Source: Cyanodermella asteris
Lineage: Eukaryota; Ascomycota; Lecanoromycetes; Ostropales; Stictidaceae
Length of the DNA stretch: 64,000 bases
Assembly (NCBI GenBank): GCA_900618795.1
Contig: UYJD01000005.1
Span: forward strand, 714,811 to 778,810
Direction of reading: 5' to 3'
Part shown: positions 32,218-43,253 of the stretch, piece after piece
Layout: each line of letters starts with the position of its first letter
How positions within the stretch are numbered: the stretch's first letter is position 1
The notes under the pieces: model-generated
Databases searched by the model: none
What the model was told of the DNA's origin: nothing
Seen by the model: the letters and a program-made list of their open reading frames with translations, nothing else
Translations under genes and position numbers: made by a program

Positions 32218-33294
32218 CTATTGCGAAGACCCTCCAGTGATGCGGATGATTTGGCCTAAAATGTCAGTTCAGTAAGAAGAAGGACTCGGTGCGACACGAA
32301 CCGTTGACCCAGCTGCCATCTTCGGTAGACAGGAAACCGACAACCCTGGCGATGTCCGTAGGAAGAGCGCATCTGCCCAATGGGCAAGCCGCGCTCATCG
32401 ATCTCTCAATCTCCGTTGCGTCCCACGTCTCGTCCGCTCCCGGAATATAACGCCAAGCCGCATGAGAGAACATCTGTGAGGCGTCAGCAAACCATGCTGG
32501 ACCGACAAGAACAGCGCTACCCACATCAGACTTCACGCCTCCAGGTGCTATTCCATTCACCGTGATTCCTTTGCTTCCGAAGTCGTAAGCCATGGTACGG
32601 ACAAATCCCTCAATGGCTGCTTTGCTCCCAGCGTACAACGAATGGTGCGCTGGCCCCATGATGCCTGCCGCAATACTCGACATCAGGATCAATCGTCCAC
32701 CAGGCCGGCAGTACTTCGATGCTGCCTGGCCGACAAAAAACTGAGCTCGCGTATTCAAGCCAAAGACCTTGTCATAATGCTCCGGACATCTTCCGTGGGA
32801 GTGAAGTCTTCCATTCCTGCGTTCGAGACGACAATGTCAACTGCGCCGAAGTGAGCAACGGTTTCCTGAAACAGTCGGTCGATCTGAATCACATCAGATA
32901 TGTCTGCCTTGACTCGTTTTGCTCGGCCACCAGTCTCCAGTATGGAGTCTACGACGCTTTGAGCGGCGTCGTCGGAAGCGGAATAGTTCACCACAACTGA
33001 AGCACCTCTTCTTGCCAGTTCCTGCGCAGCACCCGCCCCAATGCCTCGACCTGCGCCCGTCACAATGGCAATTTTACCATCCAGTCGAGACGTCGACGCA
33101 GTGTGCACGCTTTTGACGTCTCCATCTATCACTGGACTCTGTTTATTCGCACCATTATTGCTTGGCTGGGGTTGAGGTAAATGCTGGCCATAGCTCTGAA
33201 TCAAATCCTGCAACTTCGAAGTCAATTCGGCGAACTTCGCTAGATCGGAACTGCTCGGAATGCTCTGTGGTCGGCTAGCCTCGAGAGCTTGCAT
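32218..33294 (-). pseudogene. Frameshifted SDR, polyhydroxynaphthalene-reductase-like
   Basis: Short-chain dehydrogenases of this group reduce naphthol-type polyketides with NADPH. The start ATG at 33294 is followed by an unusual 60-70-residue extension, then the cofactor motif TGAGRGIGAG, and SNAG. Near 32781-32788 the frame changes by one base: the first part runs through DFTPTEDV and the rest resumes as HYDKVFGLNTRAQFFV in another phase. No intron fits. Downstream the catalytic Ser (MSSIAAG), Tyr-x3-Lys (YAGSK) and INPGG-like NGIAPGG are present. A 46-bp intron (32256-32301) leads to a last exon (32218-32255) encoding GQIIRITGG. Apart from the shift the gene is well conserved, so the lesion is recent or a sequencing error. 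It is divergent from the PKS gene. Confidence 0.8.
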
Positions 33295-34685
33295 ACTGAC
33301 CGCGGTATCGATCTTGCTTCTTGGTGGCCAGCGCCGGCGATGAATCGAGGTGTGTATGTAAAGCGGATGAAATGCTACCTTGACCAAGGCCGGGTATTCG
33401 CTTATGCTTATATGATTTCGTTTCTTCCCGTGGGCGAAAATTGGCGATCTCTTCGACTAGCGCCGATGCCACCTTGAGAATCTTAAAGCCTTACGCGGCC
33501 GGAAGAGCTTCTGGTGAGCGCTTCTGGCCGCAGTTTGGCTCTGTGTAATGTCGCTCATAGGCTAGCGAACTTGGCAGCCAATATTTTGCCGATGTTGTCT
33601 CCCATTCTCCATAGAGATCCCCGATTTGAGGACCATGTTGGTGATCGGCGACTAAAGCTCCTGATGCAAACAATCTGATGCATTACCAGTGAAGAGCCTC
33701 GCTTGCAGCGCCTGGTCCGTGCATACCAAGCAGCTACAAGCGTCACTCTTGGGTCAAAGAAGAAAATGCTAATACTAACGCTGGACAGGTTTCTGACGAA
33801 GGTAGCAGTGCGTCCAGAATGACTGTGTAACTGTCATGCCCTGCACCATTCTGCTGTGTAAAGCTCGAGTCCCCTGTCTTTGCGCGATACATCACCATCA
33901 TACAATACCGATGCGGCGACAACGTCAAACAGCGACGCTCAAAGAGCGAGCTTCTGCTGTTGGGCCAGCAGTTGAGCCACTGCTGCTGCTACTGCTGCTG
34001 CTGCCAATGAGTATACATGAGCTAATCTCGAGGCAGCTTGAGTCCGCTTTGTGAAAATGTGAGCTACCTGTCGACAGTATCGATGGGAGTTTGTTGGTAA
34101 TGCGCCTTACTCACTGGCAGTATGATTCGGCCGGCGATCAATATACGTGAAGCTGACAGGTAAAGTGCAACAGGGAGCAGCATGCAGTAGGTCTCCGATT
34201 CGCCCCAGCGCTTCATGACCGCTAGTCGGCGGTGCCGGTCCGAGCTAGCGGCGTTCATATCTTCCCTTGCCGATTCAGTATTCTTGAGTCGATTATGTAC
34301 TATCCGATGAATTGAACGGATCCTTGCATGATTTGACATTGGGCGAGCTCCACTCGCTAGTTTTGTTCCGTTTCGTGCGACTCTGAGCGGTCCTTACAGA
34401 TATGATATTCGTGATGACATGTTAAGAATGTTGAAATCGGACGAAGTATGACTTCAGCTGAAGCAAATCGATGATTGATGATTCAGGACCCGCAAACGCA
34501 AACAATCAACACGTCTTCCTTCTAGAAGTCCCTTTACATCCCATTATTGGCCAATTTGTCAGCAGTCCTGAAGGCGACGTCCTGAGGACGCAAGTTTGAC
34601 CTTATAACCCTGGTCCGCTTGCGTGTCCCCTTCACAAGCTCTCTGAATACATGCTTGCCTGCTCCAAAGTAACAGGCATCGCACC
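33295..34685. promoter_or_regulatory. 1.4-kb divergent region between SDR and PKS
   Basis: Contains the presumed promoters of the SDR and PKS. A CTG-type triplet run lies at 33981-34005. No regulator gene was found here. Specific operator sites could not be recognised. Confidence 0.4.
33981..34005. repeat. Short CTG triplet repeat
   Basis: Eight near-perfect CTG units with one CTA interruption, lying in non-coding sequence. Confidence 0.9.
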
Positions 34686-37600
34686 ATGGCCAGCACCACA
34701 CCTTTGGTGCTTGTTTTTGGCGACCAAAGCGTGAGCTGTCACGCCTTTTTGAGAGAGATCTTGCACCGGTCTCGGGAGAGCACCTATTGTGCCGGCTTCT
34801 TTCGAAACACTAACGCCATCCTTCGAGCGGAGATTGCTGGCTTGTCTCCAGAGGACCGCAAGAGCATACCTACTTTCTCAACTATTCAGGAACTGAGTCT
34901 CAGATACCAAAAATTGGAGAGATCACATGCTGGGTTGGACGGAGCACTCTCGTGCATCGCCCAGCTTGCACATTATATCAGGTCTGTCATATGCGCCTCG
35001 TATGTGAATTCGTGCTGAGCCTCTTACTTTTAGTGCAAGCGAGTTATGCTTACCGTCCTATCAAGTCCCGACCGTCTTGTGCGGGCTCTGTACAGGAGGG
35101 CTTGCCGCAGCTGCCGTCTCATGTTCTCCGTCACCAGGGTCGATTGTTCCGGTAGCTTGTGAAGCTGTACGAATCGCTTTTCGGGCAGGATGCCTGGTAC
35201 AGCAGACTTCAAAGTTAATTGAAACATCAACTACTCTCGAAAGTTGGTCCTACTTGGTTCCTGAGATCAGCAAGGAAGAGTGCTCGCTGGCCTTGGAGGA
35301 TTTCAATGTAGTTAATGTGAGTGAATCCCGAACCAGAATATGATGAGCAGACTCTGATACGACCAGAATGTTCCGGCGATCAAAGCTGCGTACATGAGTG
35401 CTTTTACTCGCAATGCGGTTACCATCAGCGGTCCTCCAAGCACTCTGAAGCTCCTTTTCTCGGGCAGCTCTTCATTGAGTGCCAGGAAGAGAATTCCGCT
35501 GGAAATATTTGCACCATACCATGCTCCACATATTCATGCCCAGCATTCGGTTGATTCAATATTACCAACTGAGCAGCCGGCCTCTCCGCTCGCGGGGCTG
35601 ACACCTCAGTGTCCCCTTTTATCGGCAAGTTCAGGGAAGACGATTGAAACCGGGAATGGACGTGCGCTCTTTGCGAATGTGCTGCGGGAAGTGCTCTGTG
35701 AGCCTCTCAATCTAGAGCTGGTTCTCAATTCTTGCGCAGAAATGCTCATGGTGTCGAAGGGGACTCCCATCAGCGTTTCTGGTCTGGGCCCTCCCAATAC
35801 AATCAACGGAATCCTCACGTCCCTCGGTCAAAAAACCGGCAAAGACGTTCGACCAGGTACTCACGCTAACTGGCTTACTTCATCCGCCGTTCCTGAGAGC
35901 ATACCAGGTAGGAACGCCACGAAGCCGAAACTTGCCATTGTCGGCATGGCAGGGCGATTTCCTAGTTCTGGCGATCACAACAAGTTTTGGGATCTGCTCA
36001 TGGCGGGGATCGATGCACACCAAACAATCCCGCCGGACCGATTTGACTCAAAGCTGTATTATGATCCCACGAGTAAGATCAGGAACACATTACACACTCA
36101 ATTCGGCAACTTTATCACAGAACCTGGAATGTTCGACCCCCGTTTCTTCAATCTCAGCCCTCGCGAAGCGGCTCAGACATGTCCCATGCAACGCCTGGCT
36201 CTTGTCACCGCTTACGAGGCACTCGAGATGGCAGGATATGTGCCCAACAGAACACCAGCCACACAACTTGAGCGGATAGGCACTTATTATGGCCAGACCA
36301 GCGATGATTGGCGAGAGATCAATGCTGCCCAAGACATAGACACCTACCATATAACGGGAGGGGTAAGGGCCTTCGGACCAGGCCGGATCAATTACACATT
36401 CAAGTTCAGCGGCCCAAGCTTCAATATTGACACTGCTTGCTCGTCCAGCATGGCAGCCATTCAGATCGCGTGCACTGCTTTGCAGGCCGGAGAGTGCGAT
36501 ACTGCTGTTGCCGGTGGCGTCAGCGTTCTGACCAACCCTGACATATTCTCTGGTCTCAGCCGCGGTCAATTTCTGTCGAAGACTGGCAACTGCCAGACTT
36601 TTGACAATGATGCTGATGGTTATTGTCGAGCTGATGGGATTGGAACTGTGGTCATCAAGAGGCTCGAGGATGCTGAAGCGGACAATGATAACATCCTCGC
36701 AGTGATCCTCGGAACGGCCACGAATCATTCCGCGGAGGCTATCTCAATCACACATCCTCATGACAAAGCTCAAGAATTCCTGTATAGCAAGATCTTAGAT
36801 GAAGCCGGTGTGAATCCGCTCGACATCGACTATGTGGAAATGCATGGGACTGGAACACAAGCTGGCGACGACACCGAGATGCGTTCCGTTACCAACGTTT
36901 TCGCGCCATCCGCTGGAAAGCGGAACGCGAACCAGTCACTTTTCCTTGGATCCGCGAAGGCCAATGTTGGGCATGGAGAAGCGGCCTCTGGCGTCACTGC
37001 TTTGATCAAATGTTTGATGATGCTTGAACGGAACAAGGTTCCTCCCCATATTGGCATAAAAACGGCCATGAATGTCAACTTTCCCAAAGATCTTGCTGAG
37101 CGGGGTGTCAGCATTGCACTTGGTGGCGCTCGCGACTTTGTTCCCCGATCTGATAGGAGGCGTCTTGTGTATGTCAACAACTTCAGTGCCGCTGGTGGCA
37201 ACACTGGACTGCTACTAGAGGAAAGACCGATACCGAAGACTCGGCAAGCCGATCCGCGCTCAACACATGTTGTCTGTGTCTCAGCTAAGACGAGGCCATC
37301 ATTCAAGATGAACATCGAGCGTCTTCTAGCATGGATTGACCAACACCCCGAGATTAGGCTAGAAGACCTAAGCTACACCCTTACCGCCCGTCGCATGCAT
37401 CACAACTATCGATTCGCAATTGCAGTGAGTAGTCTTGATCAAGCTCGGTCTGAGCTCAAGACTGCACTTGACAAGCAGATTCTTCCAATTCAGAACACCA
37501 AACCCAAAGTGGGCTTTCTGTATACTGGCCAAGGCTCGGTCTATGCTGCTCTTGGTCGCGACGCATTCAGGCACGAGCCAATGTTTCACTCCGACATGCT

Positions 37601-40600
37601 GACCTTCAATGACATGGCAACCTCACTTGGGCTACCGTCGTTCCTTCCCATCATCGATGGGTCGATGTCTGACCTATCAAAAGCTTCAACCGTCATTGTA
37701 CAATTGGCCATTACATGTGTGCAGATCGCTCTTACCAGGCTTTGGTGTGCATGGGGAGTGGAGCCGGACTTTGTAATGGGCCACAGTCTCGGCGAATATG
37801 CTGCACTATATGCATCAGGCGCCCTGTCCGCGATTGATGCTATTTATCTTGTCGGTACACGAGCACAATTACTTGAGAAGCACTGCATGGCTGGTAGCCA
37901 TGCCATGCTCAGTGTCCGCGCAGAGAAGAACATCATCGAGACATTTCCGGCTGGCCTCCGTAACCGCCTCGCAGCCTCTTGTGAGAACGCTCCCCAAGAC
38001 ACTGTATTAGGCGGCGGCGTCGAGGCCATCGAAGAAACCTCGAAGTTTCTGACAGGACGAGGCATCAAAAGCAACACGCTGGAGCTCCAGTTTGCCTTTC
38101 ACACACAGCAGATCGATGCGATTCTCCAGCCATTCCAAAAAGCTGCTAGGTCGGCCACATTCTCCGAACCCAGCGTGCCTTTCGTCTCAACGGTCACGGG
38201 CGATCGCTTCGTCACTGCTGTTTCCCCTCAGTACCTATGCCGCCACGCAAGGGAGCCAGTCAAATTTATGGAAGCACTACAGACGTCCCGTGCTTCAGGT
38301 ATGATCGATGACTCGACCGTATTGGTCGAGATAGGTCCCCATCCTGTTTGCTTGAGCATGGTCAAATCGACTCTTGGCCCCTCCCTCTCAGGCGTGCCTA
38401 CTCTCCGCAGGCATGAAAGCTTTCACAAGACTATGTTCGCAGCGGCATGCATGTTATACACGAAAGGTATACCTTTAGCCTGGAACGAGCTACAAAGTGG
38501 CTTCGCAAAGAACTTGCGACTCCTCGATGTCCCTGCATACGCCTTTGATGAGAAGAACTACTGGATCCAGTACTCCGGAGACTGGTGTCTGAACAAAAAT
38601 GCGCCCCACCCAATGATCAGTGGTTCAGCCGATGTGAGAGCTGTCGACACTGAGAGCCCAATAGCAACCACATCCGTTCACAGAGTATCAGAGGAGAAGC
38701 TAGACAACGACCAGCTTGAACTGGTGACCGAAACCGACCTATCGCGTGAAGATGCTGCAAAATTGGCTGCGGGTCACAAAGTCAATGGTGCGATTTTAGT
38801 CTCCTCCTGTGCTTTGGCGGATATGGCCATCACAATTGGTAACTACATTGAACGAAAGCATCGGAAGAGCGAAAAGGCCATGAAAGTCAACGTTGCTGAT
38901 ATGACGGTGCATCGCTCTATAATCTGCGAGCCCAAAGCTCTAGAGCCGCACCTATTGCACTGTGTTGTCAAAACCAACGTCACGACCCAAAGTGCTTCTT
39001 GTACTTTCACTACCACGAAAGGAAAGACATCCACGGAACACGGTTCTTGCACAATCAAATTTGGCGATCCGGAGGAATGGAAAGCTGAATGGAAGCGTGC
39101 GGCTTACCTCGTTCAAGGACGGATCAAGGCGCTCCAGTGCGGCGTCGCCGATGGCGATGTTCAGCTGATCAAGAAACGCATGGCCTACAAACTCTTTACT
39201 GCCCTGGTCGACTACGGCGAGGACTACTGTGGGATGCAGGAGATCCATCTCAACAGCGACGACTTTGAAGCAACGGCTAAGGTCAAACTTGTGCCCACTC
39301 AAAAGGGCATGTCTTTTGATCTGAGCCCTTGCTGGATTGACAGTGCCTGCCATATCACTGGGTTCATCGTCAATGCAAGTGATGCTATCGACTCCAACAC
39401 CACTGTTTACATTTCTCATGGCTGGGAGTCCATGCGATTTGCTGAAGAGCTGAGCCCGGAGAAGAATTACCGTTCTTATGTTCGAATGCAGCCTACCGGT
39501 CACGGCAAGATGATGGCTGGCGATGTGTATGTATTTGATGAAGAGACCGACAACATTGTTGCAGTGAGCGGCGGTGTCAAATTCCAAGGGGTACCACGAG
39601 CGCTCCTCAATCAAATGCTGCCGCCTGTCGGGACTACTGCGAAAGCAAAGGCGGCCGCCATCTCCGGAAGCAAGACTGCAGTCAAAACAGAAATTCACGA
39701 GAAGACCACAGTTGTCGAGACTGAGACAATCACCACCGCCCCTGCTCCGCCCGGCGTTCTTCATCGCACTCTTGAGATCATAGCCGAAGAGATGGGTATT
39801 GGTATCGATGAACTGGATGACCCTATCAACCTCACAGAAATGGGATGCGATTCACTCATGTCGCTCTCTATCACTGGGCGCATGCGTGAGGAGATGGATG
39901 TCGATGTCGAATCGCATATCTTCATCGACTACCCGACGGTGGGTCAGCTCAAAGCCTGGCTCAAGGAGAATTTCGAGTCTGCAGGCGGCGAAGAACTGCC
40001 AGTCAGTGGCACACCCATGTTAGGTTCATCTAGTGGCTCTGAGACCCTCGGCTCTGGGCCAAACTCGCCCTCGACGCCTGTCAGCACGCACGGCATTCAA
40101 AACGAGACCAATGTGTCGGAGCTGGACCTGAGAATTCATTCAGGCAGGTTGAAAGAGGAAAACGCCAGTGTAAAATTACAGAAGTCTCTCACAACGCCAT
40201 TATCAGGACAGATTACCGGCATCACCACACGTGCCGCTCGTGTTGCCACCTCAGTCATTCTCCAGGGAAGCCCACGAAGGGCGAAGAGATCACTCTGGAT
40301 AATGCCCGATGGTGGTGGATCAGCCACATCATACATGACCATTCCCAAGCTTGCCGATAATATCGTTGTGTACGGTCTGAACAGCCCGTACATGAAGACG
40401 CCGGAGGAATACAATCAGGGCTTGATCGAGATCACCACCAAGTTTGTGACCGAGATGCGAAGAAAGCAGCCCAAGGGCCCCTACACCCTCGCGGGCTGGT
40501 CGGCTGGCGGTGTCGTTGCATTCGAAGCTTGCCAGCAGCTTATCGCGCAGGGCGAATCGGTCGACAAGCTTCTCCTCCCTGACGCACCGTGTCCGCTCAT

Positions 40601-41077
40601 CATCGAGCCCCTGCCCGCCAGCTTGCACCGCTTCTTCAACGAGATTGGACTACTTGGCGACGGCGTCCGTGACGCCGCCAAGATTCCTGCATGACTGTTG
40701 CCGCACTTTGCCGCTAGTGTTGCTGCGCTGAGCGGGTACCATGCCTTGAAGCTGCCACCAGGGAAAAGTCCCAAGACACTTGCTTTGTGGTGCACAGATG
40801 GCATTTGCAAGTATCCAGGAGACCCGAAGCCCGTCCCTTACCCCTACGGTCACGCTCAGTGGTTGTTGGAGAACCGCACCGACTTTGGGCCGAATTTGTG
40901 GGATCAGTTCATCGGGGAGGAGAACATGAAGATGGTCACTGTGCCTGGTAATCACTTCACGATGATGAGGTCGCCCAATGTAAGTTTCCTGACCTGATGT
41001 TTGACGTGCTCAAGACTGACGTGGTACCGCAGGTTGAGCTGATTGGAGATTGCATTCGCGATTTCCTGTTGTCCTAA
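34686..41077 (+). CDS. Non-reducing polyketide synthase (SAT-KS-AT-PT-ACP-TE), interrupted by TGA in TE
   Basis: Makes an aromatic polyketide from malonyl-CoA. Exons are 34686-34981, 35034-35316, 35367-40979 and 41033-41077. Domains: SAT about 1-360 with active Cys118 in GLCTGG; KS about 380-800 with Cys551 (DTACSSS), HGTGT and NVGHGEA; AT about 905-1215 with Ser1000 (GHSLGEY); PT about 1290-1600 with His1330 (GHKVNG) and Asp1518 (CWIDSACH); one ACP with Ser1689 (GCDSLMS); TE with Ser1905 (GWSAGG). An in-frame TGA at 40692-40694 ends the protein at 1968 aa. The same frame then continues for 109 codons, through a short intron, with the rest of the TE including its catalytic His (GNHFTMM). As read, the enzyme has a truncated and probably dead TE. 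TGA followed by C is a leaky context, so readthrough is possible. DHN-melanin synthases often carry two ACPs; this has one. The product is unknown. Confidence 0.92.
40692..40694 (+). other. In-frame TGA within the PKS thioesterase domain
   Basis: Lies between the sequence ending DAAKIPA and the conserved LLPHF segment of fungal TE domains, where homologues have an ordinary codon. Family-like sequence resumes in the same frame immediately afterwards. The next base is C. Confidence 0.9.
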
Positions 41078-41256
41078 GTCAGACGACGGCTTGGGGAGGC
41101 GCGCTGTACTTGGATTATTATTGTATACCGTCTTTAGACCGTTATCTGTACGGCTTTTCGACTTCAATCTTCTGTCTACACAACTCTTGCATAAGCTCTA
41201 ACCGTACTTTGTCCTCACTGGGCCATTATCATACAGTCTCTCAGTCCCACGCTGAA

Positions 41257-42345
41257 TCACGCCAGCCTTGTCTTCTTGGTTGTTCGCTTTGCAGACCCAT
41301 CTTCCACTCTCTTTCTTTTGACGTCATGCTCTTTGCCATCCTTTTTGCCGTTTTCGTACGCCTTCTTGTGGTTTACTTTGGCGGTACTCACCCTCCCAAA
41401 GTAGAAATTGAGATGCTTGCGTTCGTACGCTCGCGCTATGGCCTGCGCATCCTCGCGGAAGCGAACGAGCTGGGAGCGATTCCGCCAGTCAGTAGCCGGT
41501 ACAAGCTCGCGGCTCCGTTGCTTCTTGTGTGCGCGGCTGTTGCCGTTCAGCAAAGTCTGGTAATCCTCTTCGAGAGTCTGCTCATCCGCTGGGACATTCC
41601 GCTTGACGCTGTGAGCTTCCTCGTCAGTGTCAGTGTCACGTTCGCTCCTGTCAACGTCAACGCGGCTCTCATTCGCTTTCCGGTCCCGCTTTTTCGTTCG
41701 CCTTTCTTCGTCTTTACGATGCTTCCGCGAGATCACCACCAAGCCATCCCCAAATCCCATCGTATAATCCTTCTTCGGAAGCTTCTGCCGCAGACTGAGA
41801 TCCAGACCGGCATTGAAAGCGACGGCAAACCCTTCGGCCGCCAGGTTCACATTCTCCGCGACGCCGTAAAAGACGTATTCGACGTACTTGCAGCTGGCGC
41901 AGGTACAGTCCCGCTGCATGTGACGGCAGTCGAAGAACTTGGTCATCGCCTTGGCCACCCGGCCGAACCAGTATTGGTCTCGGATGGCCTTGGTCGAGGA
42001 CCCGTCGGTCCGGGCGATGCGCACGACCGCTTGGCCCGCGAGGGTGGCGTGCTCGAGGGGCGTGGTCGCGGTCACGAGCAGCTCGGCTTGTTGAATGTTG
42101 TGCAGATTCAGCCACTTTGCGGCCATGACGAGGGCGGTTTGGCGTTGCTGCTCGTAGCCGTTTTCGTCGTTGGCTAGGGCGTAGCACTTTTTGATCTTTT
42201 CTAGTGTCTTGTCGTCGATCTTCGCTGCTGGTGGCGATGGTGGTGTCTGCTGCTGGGTAAATGGACGCTTGACAATCCTGGCAACTAGATGTGGCTTCAC
42301 TTTCTTGGCCTGAGCACGGTGGGTGGATGGTTGATGGTTGGACAT
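41257..42345 (-). CDS. DUF2786-like protein, first of a tandem pair
   Basis: A single-exon 362-aa protein of unknown function from the ATG at 42345. Residues about 47-90 resemble the DUF2786 helical motif, with KIKKCYALANDENGYEQQ and AAKWLNLHNIQQAELL. A middle domain (about 105-205) contains a Cys cluster CRHMQRDCTCASC and the FAVAFNAGLDL segment, and a GFGDGL motif follows. The remainder is charged, with a C-terminal KAYENGKKDG and a Lys/Arg-rich, probably nuclear tail. The same overall layout recurs in the neighbour at 43.3-44.4 kb. I chose the ATG because the frame upstream of it has no family-like sequence. Confidence 0.65.
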   Translation of the reverse strand: MSNHQPSTHRAQAKKVKPHLVARIVKRPFTQQQTPPSPPAAKIDDKTLEKIKKCYALANDENGYEQQRQTALVMAAKWLNLHNIQQAELLVTATTPLEHATLAGQAVVRIARTDGSSTKAIRDQYWFGRVAKAMTKFFDCRHMQRDCTCASCKYVEYVFYGVAENVNLAAEGFAVAFNAGLDLSLRQKLPKKDYTMGFGDGLVVISRKHRKDEERRTKKRDRKANESRVDVDRSERDTDTDEEAHSVKRNVPADEQTLEEDYQTLLNGNSRAHKKQRSRELVPATDWRNRSQLVRFREDAQAIARAYERKHLNFYFGRVSTAKVNHKKAYENGKKDGKEHDVKRKRVEDGSAKRTTKKTRLA

Positions 42346-43253
42346 TGTTTCTTTGTATGCTTTGCGAAATGCTAATGACAAAGGATGGGAAAACTCCAGG
42401 GTCCGTTAGCGAAGGTTATGAGTTCGCGTTCAGGTGACAACTGGGAGAAGGGAGGCAACTCAGAGGGGAGACCATCCAGAGGGGAGGCTATTCTGAAGGA
42501 ATGCTACTCAGAGGAGGCCTATTCACAGAGGGCCGGCAACTCAGAGTGGACTCAACGCGTGCAAAAGGTAACCACCTCGCCAAATCATCATGTTGCAAAA
42601 CCCGTGCAAGTGTCCATAGCTGCATAAGTGAGATGAGACTAAGCACAGACGAGGTCCAAGGAAGCTCGTGCTGTTGCCTTAGCAAGGTCAAGATGAGAGA
42701 TGCGATCACACATCTAAGAATGTCAAGTGAAGCTGAAAGTAGTCACTCTCGCGGACTCGGCCCGACAGGCAATTCTTTCTTCTAACATGTCATTGACTAC
42801 CTGTACTAAAGCTCCAATTTATTCTCCAAGGAGAAAACCACTCATAACCACCGACTCGATCGACCTTCAGCAAAATGACTGTGAAGAGCCATTGAACCAG
42901 GATTCCGTCAAACACACAAGATACTAAGTGATCGGTTCAGGCGACATATCGCATCTTGGGTGATCATCCTTTACCCTGGTGCGCCAAACTCCACGCTGAA
43001 ATCGCTCAAGGACCCTAGCTCGACACCGTCAAAGCTCCAACCTCAGTGCAGAACGCCAGGACTCCACGCCAAAAAAAAAGAAGCCTCCAGGGAAAAATAC
43101 ATCATTGTAAGTCGTGACTCGGAAATTGGTGTCGCCTTCGCGCTCTTGGTGATACGTCAACGCATTGGGTCAGGGGACAAACAATACAAACCTGCATGCC
43201 GTTATAACAAACATCCTCGTGTCTCACGCTTCTTGTTTCCTTTGTTCAATTGA
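42346..43253. other. Spacer between the tandem DUF2786-like genes
   Basis: Contains an imperfect short tandem repeat at 42454-42549 and is otherwise without a recognised gene. Confidence 0.5.
42454..42549. repeat. Imperfect minisatellite of about 16-18 bp units
   Basis: Successive units resemble ggcaactcagagggga, with variants containing ccatccagagg, ctattctgaagg, ctactcagagg and ctattcacagagg, closing with another ggcaactcagag. Roughly six units are present. It lies just upstream of the first DUF2786-like gene. Confidence 0.7.

Noticed and set aside
38952-39764. 270-codon frame antisense to the PKS
   Set aside because: It lies opposite the conserved PT domain and is a shadow of its codon use; it has no motif or ATG support.
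40638-40735. An intron that would remove the PKS TGA
   Set aside because: The best GT-AG pair in this stretch would delete the conserved LLPHF segment and shift the frame into a new stop.
41050-42177. 375-codon plus-strand frame opposite the first DUF2786-like gene
   Set aside because: Its composition is that of an antisense shadow, and the minus frame carries the family-like segments.
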